Origin: Roseiarcus sp050010035
GTDB taxonomy: Bacteria; Pseudomonadota; Alphaproteobacteria; Rhizobiales; Beijerinckiaceae
Assembly (NCBI GenBank): GCA_050010035.1
Contig: JBEKLU010000006.1
Location: forward strand, 27,296-91,295
Length of the DNA stretch: 64,000 bases
Reading direction: 5' to 3'
The notes under the pieces are model-generated. The model was not told the DNA's origin, did not search any database, and saw only the letters and a list, made by a program, of their open reading frames with translations. The stretch's first letter is position 1; every line of letters begins with the position of its first letter. This document shows, in pieces, positions 23,991 to 33,306 of this stretch. A program made the position numbers and the translations under genes.

Positions 23991-25130
23991 TCAGCGGCGC
24001 AGAATGAGCGACGACACGATGGGCGAGGCGCAAATGTATTGCGCCAGTTCGCAATTCTTCACTTGGCGAGGCCCCGCCTGCCCGCGAATCTGGCGAACCG
24101 CCTCCGCCAGCAGCGCGAAGCCCTGCATGTAGCTTTCCGCCGTGTGGCCGCCGCTGGTGTTGATCGGCAACTCCCCTTCCCGTTCGATCCGCCCGCCCTG
24201 CACCCAGCGGGCCGCCTCGCCCCTGCCGCAGAATCCGAAGCCTTCGAGGGAAAAAAGGACGGTCGGCGTGAAATTGTCGTAAATCTGCGCGCAGTCGATG
24301 TCGCGCGGCGCGACGCCCGCCTGCTGGCACACCTGCGCCGCGACCGCGGCGCAGGCGGAATGGAAGTAGTCCTTCGCGGTGTAATGCGCCGTCAGGCTGC
24401 CGACGCAGGCGCTGGCGACCACATGGGCCGGCGGTTGGCGAAGCCGCCGCGCCAGATCGGCGCCGGCGACGATCAGGCAGACGCCTCCGTCATTGATGAG
24501 GCAATAGTCGAACAGCCGCAACGGTTCGGCGACGTACGGAGCCGCATAGTACTCGTCGCGCGAGATTTCCTTGCGCAAGACCGCGCGCTCGTTGAGCGCG
24601 CCGTTGCGCCGATTGTTGATCGCCACCGCCGCCAGGCCGTCCGTCGGCGCGTCGAACTCGGCGAGGTAGCGGCGGGCCATCATCGCGACATAGGCGCCCG
24701 GCGAGGTCATGCCGTACATCGCGTCGTACGCGGCGGGCGAGGTCGGATCGAAGGCTCCGCCGTATTTCTCGCCGGCGGAGCGGCCATTGTTGCCATAGAC
24801 GATGGCGACGGCCCGCGCCCGTCCGAGCGCGACGGCGTCCGCCGCCTGCTGCAGCGCCACCCCCGCCATCCGTCCGGTTCCCTCGAGGCTGTAGGCGAGC
24901 CGCAAATGGGGCAGGCCGATGTCGGTGGCGATCCTTTGATAGGAGGGAAGGCGGACGCAAATGACGCCGTCGATCTCCTCCTTGTCGATGCCGCAATCCG
25001 CCAGCGCGAGGGCGAACGCGTCGAGGGCGAGATCGTAGGCCGAACGCGGGGATTCGATCCGAGCGTAGAGCGCGGCGAAGTCGGTCGCGCCGATGCCGAC
25101 GACGGCGGCTTTCCCACCCTGGTCACGCAC
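23991..25130 (-). CDS. Thiolase-fold protein of the SCPx / non-specific lipid-transfer type
   Basis: The 379-residue protein follows the SCPx thiolase pattern: AAVVGIGATDFAALYAR at the N-terminus, DCAQIYDNFTPTVLFSLEG and NTSGGHTAESYMQG with the conserved His. The classical reactive Cys motif is not obvious, as is common for DUF35-partnered members. GTG at 25130 is preferred because GGAGGAGCGCGCTC precedes it; the open frame extends upstream to 25163. It lies in one operon with acyl-CoA dehydrogenase and DUF35. Its role would be thiolytic cleavage or retro-aldol-type side-chain removal of a CoA ester. Confidence 0.82.
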   Translation of the reverse strand: MRDQGGKAAVVGIGATDFAALYARIESPRSAYDLALDAFALALADCGIDKEEIDGVICVRLPSYQRIATDIGLPHLRLAYSLEGTGRMAGVALQQAADAVALGRARAVAIVYGNNGRSAGEKYGGAFDPTSPAAYDAMYGMTSPGAYVAMMARRYLAEFDAPTDGLAAVAINNRRNGALNERAVLRKEISRDEYYAAPYVAEPLRLFDYCLINDGGVCLIVAGADLARRLRQPPAHVVASACVGSLTAHYTAKDYFHSACAAVAAQVCQQAGVAPRDIDCAQIYDNFTPTVLFSLEGFGFCGRGEAARWVQGGRIEREGELPINTSGGHTAESYMQGFALLAEAVRQIRGQAGPRQVKNCELAQYICASPIVSSLILRR

Positions 25131-25211
25131 GAGCGCGCTCCTCCGCTGGCGGCGACAATTCAAGACCCCTCTCTCGCCGCGGCGATCCGGCGCGACCGCA
25201 ACGATCGAACA

Positions 25212-26354
25212 TCAAGACCGTTCGCGGCGCAGCGAACGGAACACCAGCGATCGCTGCAATTCGTTGGCTCCCTCGAAGATCTGAATGGCCTTGGCGTCGC
25301 GCATCATTCGCTCGACCGGGTGCTCGGCGGTGTAGCCGTGCCCGCCCAGGAGCTGCACCGCATTGGTGGTCGCCCGCATGGCGACGTCGGATGCGTAATA
25401 CTTGGCCATCGAGGCGAAGCGGGCGAATGGCTCGCCGTCGTCGGCGCGACGGGCCGCCTCCCGCGTCAACTGACGGGCCGCCTCGATCTCCGTCGCCATT
25501 TCCGCCAGAATGAACTGCACGCCCTGGAAGTCGGCCAGGCGACTGCCGAAGGCGGATCGATCCTTGACGTAATCGAAGGCGTAGTCGAACGCCCCCTGGG
25601 CCAGGCCGACCGCCATGGCGGCTATGCCGACGCGCGAGTAGTCGAGCCCGGCCATCGCCTCGCGGAACAGCCCGCGTTCGCCCAGGCATTGCGACGCCGG
25701 CGCCCACAGATCGCGAAGCGTGATTTCGCAAAGCGGGGCCGCGCGCAGCCCCAGTTTCTTCTCCTGGCGCGATATGATGAATCCATGCTGCGGCGGACGC
25801 ACCGCGAAACAGGAAATGCTTTGGTTGGGCGGCAGGTCGACGATCCGCGCGAACACCAGCACCACATCCGCCATGCTCGCCCAACTGGAGAAGCATTTGA
25901 CGCCGTTCAAGACGTAGCCGTCCCTCTCCCGCCGCGCGGTCGCGCGTATGTGCGCCGCATCCGAGCCGGCGTCGGGTTCGGTCAACGCATAGGAGGTGAC
26001 CAACTGGCCCTGAGCGATCTCGGCGAGCAGGCGGTCAGCGCCGGCGCGATTCGGCGCGCTGCGCAACAGGAAGGCGTTGTTGCCCTGGAGGTGGACTAAC
26101 GTCGCCGTGGTGCAGTCGGCCGCGGCGAGACTTTCCACGACGTCGCAGAACAGCCGGACGGAGACGCCGGAACCGCCCAGTTCCTCGGGAATCACCAGCG
26201 CCGGCAGTCCCATCGCGCGGATGTCCCGCCAAAGGTCGCGGTCGTAGCGCGCCTGCGCGTCCATCTCCTTGGCCTTGGCGCGCGCCTGATCGCCGATCTT
26301 CGCCACCGAGGCCAGAACGATGGCGGCGATGTCGCTGTCGCTTTCGCTGCTCAT
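25212..26354 (-). CDS. Acyl-CoA dehydrogenase
   Basis: The 380-residue FAD enzyme has the family order of helical N-domain, beta middle domain (SYALTEPDAGSDAAHIRA) and helical C-domain. Catalytic Glu is in IFEGANELQRS, the position used by short/medium-chain enzymes. RSAFGSRLADFQGVQF and QLLGGHGYT are also intact. It introduces a 2,3-double bond into an acyl-CoA, passing electrons to ETF. It is the first gene behind the duplicated 95-bp promoter block. Confidence 0.9.
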   Translation of the reverse strand: MSSESDSDIAAIVLASVAKIGDQARAKAKEMDAQARYDRDLWRDIRAMGLPALVIPEELGGSGVSVRLFCDVVESLAAADCTTATLVHLQGNNAFLLRSAPNRAGADRLLAEIAQGQLVTSYALTEPDAGSDAAHIRATARRERDGYVLNGVKCFSSWASMADVVLVFARIVDLPPNQSISCFAVRPPQHGFIISRQEKKLGLRAAPLCEITLRDLWAPASQCLGERGLFREAMAGLDYSRVGIAAMAVGLAQGAFDYAFDYVKDRSAFGSRLADFQGVQFILAEMATEIEAARQLTREAARRADDGEPFARFASMAKYYASDVAMRATTNAVQLLGGHGYTAEHPVERMMRDAKAIQIFEGANELQRSLVFRSLRRERS

Positions 26355-26409
26355 TTCCGCCCTGGCGCTGGGGTGACGGCGGAAGGCGCGGGGGCAGACA
26401 GGGAACAGC

Positions 26410-26504
26410 GATCAGAGAATGGCTGATGTGGCATTATATTCACGCATGCTGGCATACAATCCGTTGGGACAATAGCCGAGCCCGCCGACAGGCGCAAGCG
26501 CAAT
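26410..26504 (-). promoter_or_regulatory. 95-bp promoter block, copy A
   Basis: This block aligns without gaps to 34410-34504, with about 74 of 95 identical positions. On the minus strand it contains TATAAT (26438-26433) reading towards the acyl-CoA dehydrogenase. GGCATTATAT and GGCATACAAT are direct repeats exactly 21 bp apart (26430 and 26451), two helical turns, and look like an operator. The weak -35-like TTGTAT is at 15 bp spacing. The GntR/FCD gene 216 bp to the right is the candidate regulator. Confidence 0.75.
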
Positions 26505-26720
26505 CCCTCGCCGGAGTCGGCGGTTGGGACCGGCGGCGACGGCGCCGCCGCGTCGCGAGCGAGAATTTGTCGGCACGGCGCGCTTGGCGCCGAGGCGGCG
26601 CGAGACGATGTACAAGCGCATCCATATTAAATACCAGATGACATCGGCAGCGCCGATACGCTATTCTTGCTTCGGCGCACCCCGGCCTCGCCACCGGGAA
26701 TATTTGGGGAGTCCGCCGCA

Positions 26721-27452
26721 GTGGCCGGAAAGATCGCTAGCGCGACCAGAGTCGAAGTTCCCGAAGTCGTCGTCGAACAGGACGCTCGCAAGACGCCGGA
26801 CATCACCGGGCAGATCGAGGACGACATCGTCGCGAGAAGAATATTGCCCGGATCCCGACTCGACGAACGGCTGCTGGCCGAACGGTTCGGCGTGTCGCGC
26901 ACGCCCGTGAGGGAGGCGCTCGTCCGCCTGTCGGTGGCCGGTTTGGTGGAAATCCGGCGCAACCAGGGCGCCTTCGTCACCGAGATGACGCCCTCCCGGT
27001 TGATCGGCATTCTCGAAGTGATGGCCGACCTCAAGATGCTTGCGGCCCGTCTAGCCGCCCGGCGCATGACGATCGAGGAACGCGAAGCCCTGAAGGCGCT
27101 GCGCGACGAGACCGCCGAGTGCGTCGCGGTCGGAGATCTCAGAGGATACTTCAACAAGGCCACCGCGCTGCACGACGCGATTTACGACGGCTCGCACAAC
27201 GAATTCCTCATCGAGACCGCGCGCAATATCCGCACCTGCCTGTGCGCCTACCGCCGCCACCTGGAGCGCATGCATCTTCCCGTCAAGACCTCGTATGAGG
27301 AGAACTCGCACGTCGTGGACGCCATTGTACTCGGCGACAGCGAGGAGGCGGAGAAGTGGATGCGCCGCCATACCGAGCTGCGCCGGGAGGAAATGGACGA
27401 CCTCATCACCCTGATGTCGCAGATGAAGGAGCCGCGGCGCGCCGCTAATTGA
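26721..27452 (+). CDS. GntR-family regulator with FCD effector domain
   Basis: The 243-residue protein has the GntR winged helix at about 35-100 (GSRLDERLLAERFGVSRTP, LVRLSVAGLVEIRRNQG) and an all-helical FCD domain (residues ~110-235). The metal/ligand residues in the FCD pattern include H and D in ATALHDAIYDGSHN and the later HVVDAI. FCD regulators usually repress catabolic operons and respond to organic acids. GTG at 26721 follows GGGGAGTCCGCCGCA; a TTG at 26667 is possible. It is divergent from the acyl-CoA dehydrogenase operon and sits between the two copies of the promoter block. Confidence 0.88.
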   Translation: MAGKIASATRVEVPEVVVEQDARKTPDITGQIEDDIVARRILPGSRLDERLLAERFGVSRTPVREALVRLSVAGLVEIRRNQGAFVTEMTPSRLIGILEVMADLKMLAARLAARRMTIEEREALKALRDETAECVAVGDLRGYFNKATALHDAIYDGSHNEFLIETARNIRTCLCAYRRHLERMHLPVKTSYEENSHVVDAIVLGDSEEAEKWMRRHTELRREEMDDLITLMSQMKEPRRAAN

Positions 27453-27498
27453 CGGCGCCGGGAGAAGCCAATTCCGCGGCGGCCGGCCTTGCCATGAC

Positions 27499-28653
27499 CT
27501 AGGGGCGGAAGACGACGCCGGCGTCGACCAATGCCGTGATGTCCGCCTCGCTGTGCCCCAGTTCGCGCAGCAGCGCCTCTCCGTCGATCCCGATCGCCGG
27601 CGCCGGCCGCGGCAGCGCGCTGGGCGTGCGATCGAAGCGCGGAGCGGGCGCCGGTTGCGCCGCGCCGCCCGTTTCGACAAAGACGCCGCGGGCCCGGTTG
27701 TGCGGGTGGCGCGGCGCCTCCTTCATCGACAAGACCGGCGCGAAGCACGCGTCGCTGCCTTCCAGCAGGGCGCACCATTCATCGCGGCTGCGAGTGCGGA
27801 ACAGCCTCGCCAGCTTGGCCTTCAGGACCGGCCATTGCGCGCGCTCCCATTGCGCCGCGAAACTCGGATCGGCGATCTCGCATTTTTCGAGCAGCAGACG
27901 GTAGAACTGCGGTTCGATCGGACCGATGGCGACGTAACCGCCGTCGGCGCATTCGTAGGTCGTGTAGAACGGCGCCGACCCGTCGCTGAGATTGCTTTCG
28001 CGCTCGTCGCTCCAATACCCCTTGGCCATCATTCCATAAGGGGCCGCCATCAGCGCCGCGGCGCCGTCGATCATCGCCGCGTCCACGACCTGCCCCGCTC
28101 CGGAGCGCTGCGACTCGTAGAGCGCGGCCAACACGCCGACCGCCAGCAGCATGCCGCCGCCGCCGTAATCGCCGACGAGATTGAGCGGCGGCGGCGGCGG
28201 TCGGTCCTTGGGACCCATCGCGTGCAAGGCGCCCGACAGCGCGATGTAATTGAGATCGTGCCCGGCCGCTTGCGCCAGCGGGCCGGTCTGGCCCCACCCG
28301 GTCACGCGGCCGTAGACTAACTTGCGGTTGCGCGCATGGCAGGCGGCCGGCCCGAGGCCGAGCTTCTCGGTCACCCCGGGTCGAAATCCCTCGATCAGGA
28401 CGTCCGCGCGTTCGACGAGCTTCAGCGCCGTTTCGACGCCGCGCGGATCCTTCAGGTTGAGGGCGATCGAGCGCCGGCCGCGGTCGACGATGCCGTCGTT
28501 GCGCATGATCGCCGCCGCCGCGCCGCCGACGCCGGACGGGATGCGGTCGATGCGGATCACCTGCGCCCCCATGTCGGCCAGCATCATGCCGGCAAACGGC
28601 GCGGGCCCGATGCCGGCGAGCTCCAGCACCCTGACGTCGCTGAGAGGTCCCAT
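27499..28653 (-). CDS. CaiB/BaiF family CoA-transferase or alpha-methylacyl-CoA racemase
   Basis: The 384-residue protein matches the AMACR branch of the family: GHDLNYIALSG and NLVGDYGGGGM contain the His and Asp pair that act as bases in racemases. DVRVLELAGIGPAPFAGMML and GFRPGVTEKLGLGP are the usual N-terminal motifs. The reaction would be epimerisation of a 2-methylacyl-CoA, preparing it for a stereospecific acyl-CoA dehydrogenase. It is the last gene of the operon, 198 bp behind the acyl-CoA ligase, and convergent with the GntR gene. The 198-bp gap shows no clear element. Confidence 0.82.
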   Translation of the reverse strand: MGPLSDVRVLELAGIGPAPFAGMMLADMGAQVIRIDRIPSGVGGAAAAIMRNDGIVDRGRRSIALNLKDPRGVETALKLVERADVLIEGFRPGVTEKLGLGPAACHARNRKLVYGRVTGWGQTGPLAQAAGHDLNYIALSGALHAMGPKDRPPPPPLNLVGDYGGGGMLLAVGVLAALYESQRSGAGQVVDAAMIDGAAALMAAPYGMMAKGYWSDERESNLSDGSAPFYTTYECADGGYVAIGPIEPQFYRLLLEKCEIADPSFAAQWERAQWPVLKAKLARLFRTRSRDEWCALLEGSDACFAPVLSMKEAPRHPHNRARGVFVETGGAAQPAPAPRFDRTPSALPRPAPAIGIDGEALLRELGHSEADITALVDAGVVFRP

Positions 28654-28851
28654 GTCAGCGCCAAACGCCTTTCGTCGTGGTATGGGCGCCTCGTCGCCGG
28701 ATAGCGCCGAGCGCCACGGGGCGCGAACCCCGGGCGTCGTCGCTGTTCTCCCGCGATATTCGGCGCATGAACAAACCCGAATTTCCCGACCGCCGGCGAA
28801 AACGCCCGACCTCGCTCTCGCCGAGGCGTCGCGGCGGGACGGCCTCTTCGC

Positions 28852-30357
28852 TCAAGACCCTTCGGCCGCCATGCTGCGCAGCTTCGCCTTCATGATCTTG
28901 CCGGTGGGCGTCAGCGGCAGCGATGCGACGACGACGAAACGGCGCGGCGCCTTGTAGCTGGCGAGCAGACCGCGGCAATGCGCGGCCAGCTCGTCCTGCG
29001 ACAGCCGAACCCCCTCCCTCGCGACCACGTAGGCGACCGCCAGTTCTCCCTTCACCCGGTCGGGCACGCCGATCACGGCGGACATGGCGACCTTGGCGTG
29101 CCGGTTGATGACGTCCTCGATCTCGGTGGGGTAGATGTTGGCGCCGCCGGTGATGATCATGTCCTTGATGCGGTCGACGACGCGCAGGAAGCCGTCTTCG
29201 AGCATGCCGACGTCGCCGGTAAAGAACCAGCCGTCGGGCAGCGATTCGCGATCGACGCGCCCCTGCCGCCAGTAACCGGGTATCACGGTGAGGCCGCGCA
29301 CGACGATTTCGCCGGGTTCGCCGGGCGCGACGACCTTGCCTTCGGAATTCACGATCTTCGCCTCGAGCGTGCCGCCGATCGGCCCGGCGCAGCCCGGACG
29401 ACGCGGCGCGCCCAGCATCTCGCGGGAAATCGCCGCCGCTTCGGTCGCGCCGTAGATGTTGAGAAGCGTCGCCCGCGTCATCGTCTCGAAGGCGTCGACG
29501 ACCTGGGCGGCGATGGGCGCCCCGGCGACGGAGCACACACGCAGACTCGTCAGGCGGCGCAGCGCCTCCGCTTTCTGGTCGACCAGCATCGTATACATCG
29601 CGGGAACGGCGAAGAAGGTCGTGACGGAATGGCGCGCGACCATTTCGCAGCAGCGGTCGAGGTCGAAGCGCCCCATGATCACCAGGGTCCCCCCGACCAG
29701 AACGATCGGCAGGATGCCGTGGAGGGGCGCCACCGTCCAGAACATCGGCGTCATCACCAGGAAGACGTCCGAGGACGTGTAGCGGCAGGCGATCACCCAA
29801 CTGTGCGCGAGATGATTGATGAAATCGTGATCCTGCGGCACCCCCTTCGGCTTGCCGGTCGTTCCCGACGTGAAGAACAGGGTGACGAAGTCGGAAGGGT
29901 CGCGGTCGGCGCTCGTCGCCTCGCCCGCTCGCCCCGCGATCCACTGCGCGAACAATCCCTCGGGATCGTCATAGGAGGAGACCCAGCGCGGAAACTCGGG
30001 CGAGCCGCGCAGCGCCTCGAGCGCTTTCTCACCCTCCGCGGTGGTCAGCACGAGCTTCACCCCGGCTTCGGCGAGAATGGTTGAGAGCTCGCCGGGGCGA
30101 TACATGACGTTGAGCGGCGCCATCACCGTTCCGGCCTGGATCGACGCCAGCAGCGTGACCACCAGCTCCCAGCGATTGTTGCCGTGGTAGGAGATGCGGT
30201 CGCCCGGCTCGATGCCGAGCGCCCGGATGCCGGCGGCGACGCGTCCGACGCGGTCGGTGAGCTCGCGATAGGTCAGACGCACGTCGCCGTCGATGAGCGC
30301 CGTCTTGTTGGGATGGCGGCGCGCGGACTTGAGCAGGAAATCTCCGACAATGTTCAT
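28852..30357 (-). CDS. AMP-forming acyl-CoA synthetase/ligase
   Basis: The 501-residue ANL-family enzyme carries LFFTSGTTGKPKGVP (ATP-binding loop), YGATEAAAISRE, GWFFTGDVGMLEDGF and the C-terminal catalytic Lys in TPTGKIMKAKLR. It activates a carboxylic acid to its CoA ester through an adenylate. The ATG at 30357 follows GGGAGGGGTCTGGC; the frame is open further upstream without similarity. Its substrate is unknown, but the neighbours (SDR, CoA-transferases, amidohydrolases) suggest a cyclic or branched acid. Confidence 0.88.
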   Translation of the reverse strand: MNIVGDFLLKSARRHPNKTALIDGDVRLTYRELTDRVGRVAAGIRALGIEPGDRISYHGNNRWELVVTLLASIQAGTVMAPLNVMYRPGELSTILAEAGVKLVLTTAEGEKALEALRGSPEFPRWVSSYDDPEGLFAQWIAGRAGEATSADRDPSDFVTLFFTSGTTGKPKGVPQDHDFINHLAHSWVIACRYTSSDVFLVMTPMFWTVAPLHGILPIVLVGGTLVIMGRFDLDRCCEMVARHSVTTFFAVPAMYTMLVDQKAEALRRLTSLRVCSVAGAPIAAQVVDAFETMTRATLLNIYGATEAAAISREMLGAPRRPGCAGPIGGTLEAKIVNSEGKVVAPGEPGEIVVRGLTVIPGYWRQGRVDRESLPDGWFFTGDVGMLEDGFLRVVDRIKDMIITGGANIYPTEIEDVINRHAKVAMSAVIGVPDRVKGELAVAYVVAREGVRLSQDELAAHCRGLLASYKAPRRFVVVASLPLTPTGKIMKAKLRSMAAEGS

Positions 30358-30404
30358 GCCAGACCCCTCCCGCACTCCCTCGACGCCGTCACGGCCGCCG
30401 GCCC

Positions 30405-31163
30405 TTACACCATCGTCAGGCCGCCGCTGACGCTCAGCACCTGGCCGGTGACGAAGCTGGAATCGTCGGAGACGAAGAACAGAACCACCTTGGCGATCTC
30501 CTCCGGCTTGCCGAAGCGCTTGAGCGGAATCCACTTTTCGACCGAGCGCATGATCTTGCCGATCTCCGGATTGGCCAGATTGGCCTGGAACTGCGGCGTG
30601 TCGGTAAGTCCCGGGCAGATGCAATTGACGCGGATGCCGTGCCGCGCCTCTTCGCGCGCGAGCGTCTTGGTGAATCCGATCAGGCCCGCCTTGGCGGCGC
30701 CGTAGACCGATTCGCCCGTCGATCCGACGCGCGCCGCATCCGACGAGATGAAGACGATCGCGCCCGAGTTCGCCGCGATCATGTGCGGCAGCACGGCGTG
30801 CGTGACGTGCAGGTGTCCCTTGAGGTTGAGATTGATGAGGAAGTCCCAGTCCGCCTCGGTCGTCTGCATGAACGGCTTGATGTCGTCGAAGCCGGCGTTG
30901 TTGACGAGAACGTCGATGCGCTTGTACTTGCCCGCCACTTCGGCGACGACGCGGCGGACGTCATCGCCCTTGGTGATGTCGAGATCGTAGGCTTCGGCGA
31001 CGCCGCCGTTGTCGCGAACCTCGGCCGCCACCTTCTTCGCGTTCTCGCCGATCTTGTCGCAGCTGATGACCACCGCCCCTTCCTTCGCCAGAAGAAGGCA
31101 GTCCGCGCGGCCCATCCCCCGACCGCCGCCGGTGATGAAGGCAACCTTGTCCTTGAGTTTCAT
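30405..31163 (-). CDS. Short-chain dehydrogenase/reductase
   Basis: The 252-residue classical SDR has the nucleotide motif GGGRGMGRA, the structural NNAGF and the catalytic Ser...YxxxK (SSDAARVGSTGESVYGAAK). C-terminal GQVLSVSGGLTMV matches the FabG-like group. It interconverts a secondary alcohol and ketone with NAD(P), probably a 3-hydroxyacyl-CoA or ring hydroxyl. It is 47 bp ahead of the acyl-CoA ligase in the same operon. ATG 31163 was chosen at the family N-terminus MKLKDKVAFITGG. Confidence 0.87.
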   Translation of the reverse strand: MKLKDKVAFITGGGRGMGRADCLLLAKEGAVVISCDKIGENAKKVAAEVRDNGGVAEAYDLDITKGDDVRRVVAEVAGKYKRIDVLVNNAGFDDIKPFMQTTEADWDFLINLNLKGHLHVTHAVLPHMIAANSGAIVFISSDAARVGSTGESVYGAAKAGLIGFTKTLAREEARHGIRVNCICPGLTDTPQFQANLANPEIGKIMRSVEKWIPLKRFGKPEEIAKVVLFFVSDDSSFVTGQVLSVSGGLTMV

Positions 31164-31188
31164 GTCCCAGTCTCCCGTATGAGTCCGT

Positions 31189-32052
31189 TCAGTCGAGCTT
31201 GAAAACCTTCGCGGCGACATCGTGCAACAGCGCTTTGCGGGCGTCTTCCTTCAAGTTCAGTTCATCGATCGCCGTCAGGGACTCCGCGTGGCCGAGCACC
31301 GGAAAATCGGTGCCGTACATCACCTTCCCCTTGCCGCGGCCGTTGATGAATCGGACGAGTGACGGATCCCAATACTTCGGCGAGTGCGCTGTGGTGGAAA
31401 TGTAGAGATTCGGATGCTTCCACGCCATCGCGATCATCTCCTCCACCCACGGCCAGCCGGTGTGCGCCGCGACGATCTTCAACTCGGGGAAATAGAGCGC
31501 GATGTCGTCGAGATAGATCGGGCGGCCGGGGTCGCTGGGCATGAACTCGGCCGAATGGCCCATCTGGATCATCACCGGCACGTCCAGCTCGACGCACTTG
31601 GCGTAGAATGGAAAGAACGCCTTGTCGTCGGGCCGCAGGCCGTAACCGTAGTGGTGCAGGTGGGCGCAGATGAAACCGGTGTCCTTCACCGCCCGCTCCA
31701 GCGCTCTTACGCCGTTCGCGCCGTTCATCTTGTGATGCGGGTTGATGCCGAACATGCCCTTGTAGCGCTTGGGGTCGGCGGCCATCACGTCGGCGACCTC
31801 TTCGATCGCCATGTCCCACAGCATCGCCTGGAACTTCCACGACCGCATCTGCCACACCGGCAGAAAGACGACGCCGACGCCGACCTTGTCGAGTTCGACG
31901 GCGAACTCCTGCGGGGTCCAGCCGCGCGTGCGCCCCTGCATGCTCCACCACTTGACGATTTGCGCCATCTCCGGGTTTTCGTGATAGTTCTTCTTCATGG
32001 AGGCGGGCGTGAAGAGATTGCACCACGTATCGATGATGGGATAGTTTGGCAT
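31189..32052 (-). CDS. Amidohydrolase-2 family protein lacking the N-terminal HxH metal motif
   Basis: The 287-residue TIM-barrel protein belongs to the amidohydrolase-2/decarboxylase family. The barrel His and Asp are present in AAHTGWPWVEEM and YGTDFPVLGHAE, but the N-terminal HxH is replaced by DTWCNLF. IDTWCNLFTP is a recurring variant of this family, so a different or mononuclear metal site is likely. AAGGAAG precedes the ATG at 32052. It may hydrolyse a ring or decarboxylate an intermediate. It lies between an SDR and a CoA-transferase. Confidence 0.75.
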   Translation of the reverse strand: MPNYPIIDTWCNLFTPASMKKNYHENPEMAQIVKWWSMQGRTRGWTPQEFAVELDKVGVGVVFLPVWQMRSWKFQAMLWDMAIEEVADVMAADPKRYKGMFGINPHHKMNGANGVRALERAVKDTGFICAHLHHYGYGLRPDDKAFFPFYAKCVELDVPVMIQMGHSAEFMPSDPGRPIYLDDIALYFPELKIVAAHTGWPWVEEMIAMAWKHPNLYISTTAHSPKYWDPSLVRFINGRGKGKVMYGTDFPVLGHAESLTAIDELNLKEDARKALLHDVAAKVFKLD

Positions 32053-32070
32053 CACGTCTTCCTTCTTGGC

Positions 32071-33306
32071 TCAGACAATCTCTTGTCGCTGCAGTTCGGC
32101 GATTTCCGCGGCGTCCAGACCGAGTTCGGCGCTCAGGATCTGCACCGTGTGCTCGCCCAGGGACGGCGCCCGCGACAACGGACCGGACGTCTCGCCGAGG
32201 CTGCGGATGGGAACGGCGGGAGCGAGAAGGCCGGGAAGGCGCCCGGCCGTCGGATGCTCGACCGCGTGCAGCACCCCGTGGTCGCGCAGCGACGGGTCGT
32301 GCGCCAGTTCGTCGAGCGTTTCCGCCACCCGGGCGCAGGGAATGCCGTTCTCCGCCATGAGATCGACCAGGCCCTGGACGGTGTGGCCGCCGACCCAAGC
32401 GGCGACCCGCTGATCGATCCAGTCCTGACGCCTGATGCGCGCCGCCAGAGGGACCAGCTCGGGGGCGCGAAGATCCTCCACCCCCATCGCCTTGGCCAGC
32501 CGCCGCCACAGCCTGGGCGGCGCCGCGTTGAGAGCCACATAACCGTCGCGGCAGGCGTAGACGTTGCAGGGCGCGAGACGGGGAATGCGGCTGCCGGTGC
32601 GCAGCGGGAAGCCCCAGCTGACCTGCGACTCCATGGGTTCGACCATGAGCATGGCGACCAGCGCGTCCTGCATGGCGATGTCGATCGCCGCGCCGCGCCC
32701 GGTTTGCTCGCGCTGACGAACAGCGGCGAGAATGCCGATCACGGCATAGAGCGCAGGCACGGTGTCGCCGAAGCTGATCCCGGTGCGCACCGGCGGCCGA
32801 TCGGCGAAGCCGTTGGTGGCCATCGTCAGCGCGCTGGCCTGGATGATCGGATCGAAAGCGCCCAGGTCCTTCTTCGGCCCGGTGCGGCCGAAGCCCGAGA
32901 TGGAGCACAGGATGATCCGCGGATTGGCTTCGGCCAGCGCAGCGTAATCCAGCCCCCACTTCTCCATCACGCCCGGCGCGAGGTTTTCGATCACCACGTC
33001 GGCGCGCTTGACGAGGCGCAGGAACAGCTCGCGACCCCGGGGGACGCCGAGGTCGAGCGTCAGGCTCCGCTTGCCGCGATTGCGCTTGAGGACCGCCACC
33101 GACTCGTCCGACGGCGAGGCGGGTTCGAACAGGTCCGTGCCGCCGGCGCCGCAGAAGGGCGGGAAGGAGCGCGCCGGATCGCCGCCGTCGCGCCGCTCGA
33201 TCTTGACGACGTCGGCGCCCAGCCCCGCCATGGTCATCGTGGCGAAGGGGCCGGAGAGGTACGCGGTCAGATCGAGTACCCGCAAACCGGCGAGCGCTTC
33301 ATGCAT
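32071..33306 (-). CDS. CaiB/BaiF family (class III) CoA-transferase
   Basis: The 411-residue protein has the class III N-terminus (RVLDLTAYLSGPFATMTMAG, ADVVKIERRDGGDPAR) and the catalytic Asp in GISFGDTVPALYAV. This branch moves CoA between acids such as succinate, formate or benzylsuccinate. It lacks the AMACR His/Asp signature of the neighbour at 27499-28653, so the operon encodes both a likely transferase and a likely racemase. Its start overlaps the stop of the preceding amidohydrolase by 8 bp. Confidence 0.85.
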   Translation of the reverse strand: MHEALAGLRVLDLTAYLSGPFATMTMAGLGADVVKIERRDGGDPARSFPPFCGAGGTDLFEPASPSDESVAVLKRNRGKRSLTLDLGVPRGRELFLRLVKRADVVIENLAPGVMEKWGLDYAALAEANPRIILCSISGFGRTGPKKDLGAFDPIIQASALTMATNGFADRPPVRTGISFGDTVPALYAVIGILAAVRQREQTGRGAAIDIAMQDALVAMLMVEPMESQVSWGFPLRTGSRIPRLAPCNVYACRDGYVALNAAPPRLWRRLAKAMGVEDLRAPELVPLAARIRRQDWIDQRVAAWVGGHTVQGLVDLMAENGIPCARVAETLDELAHDPSLRDHGVLHAVEHPTAGRLPGLLAPAVPIRSLGETSGPLSRAPSLGEHTVQILSAELGLDAAEIAELQRQEIV

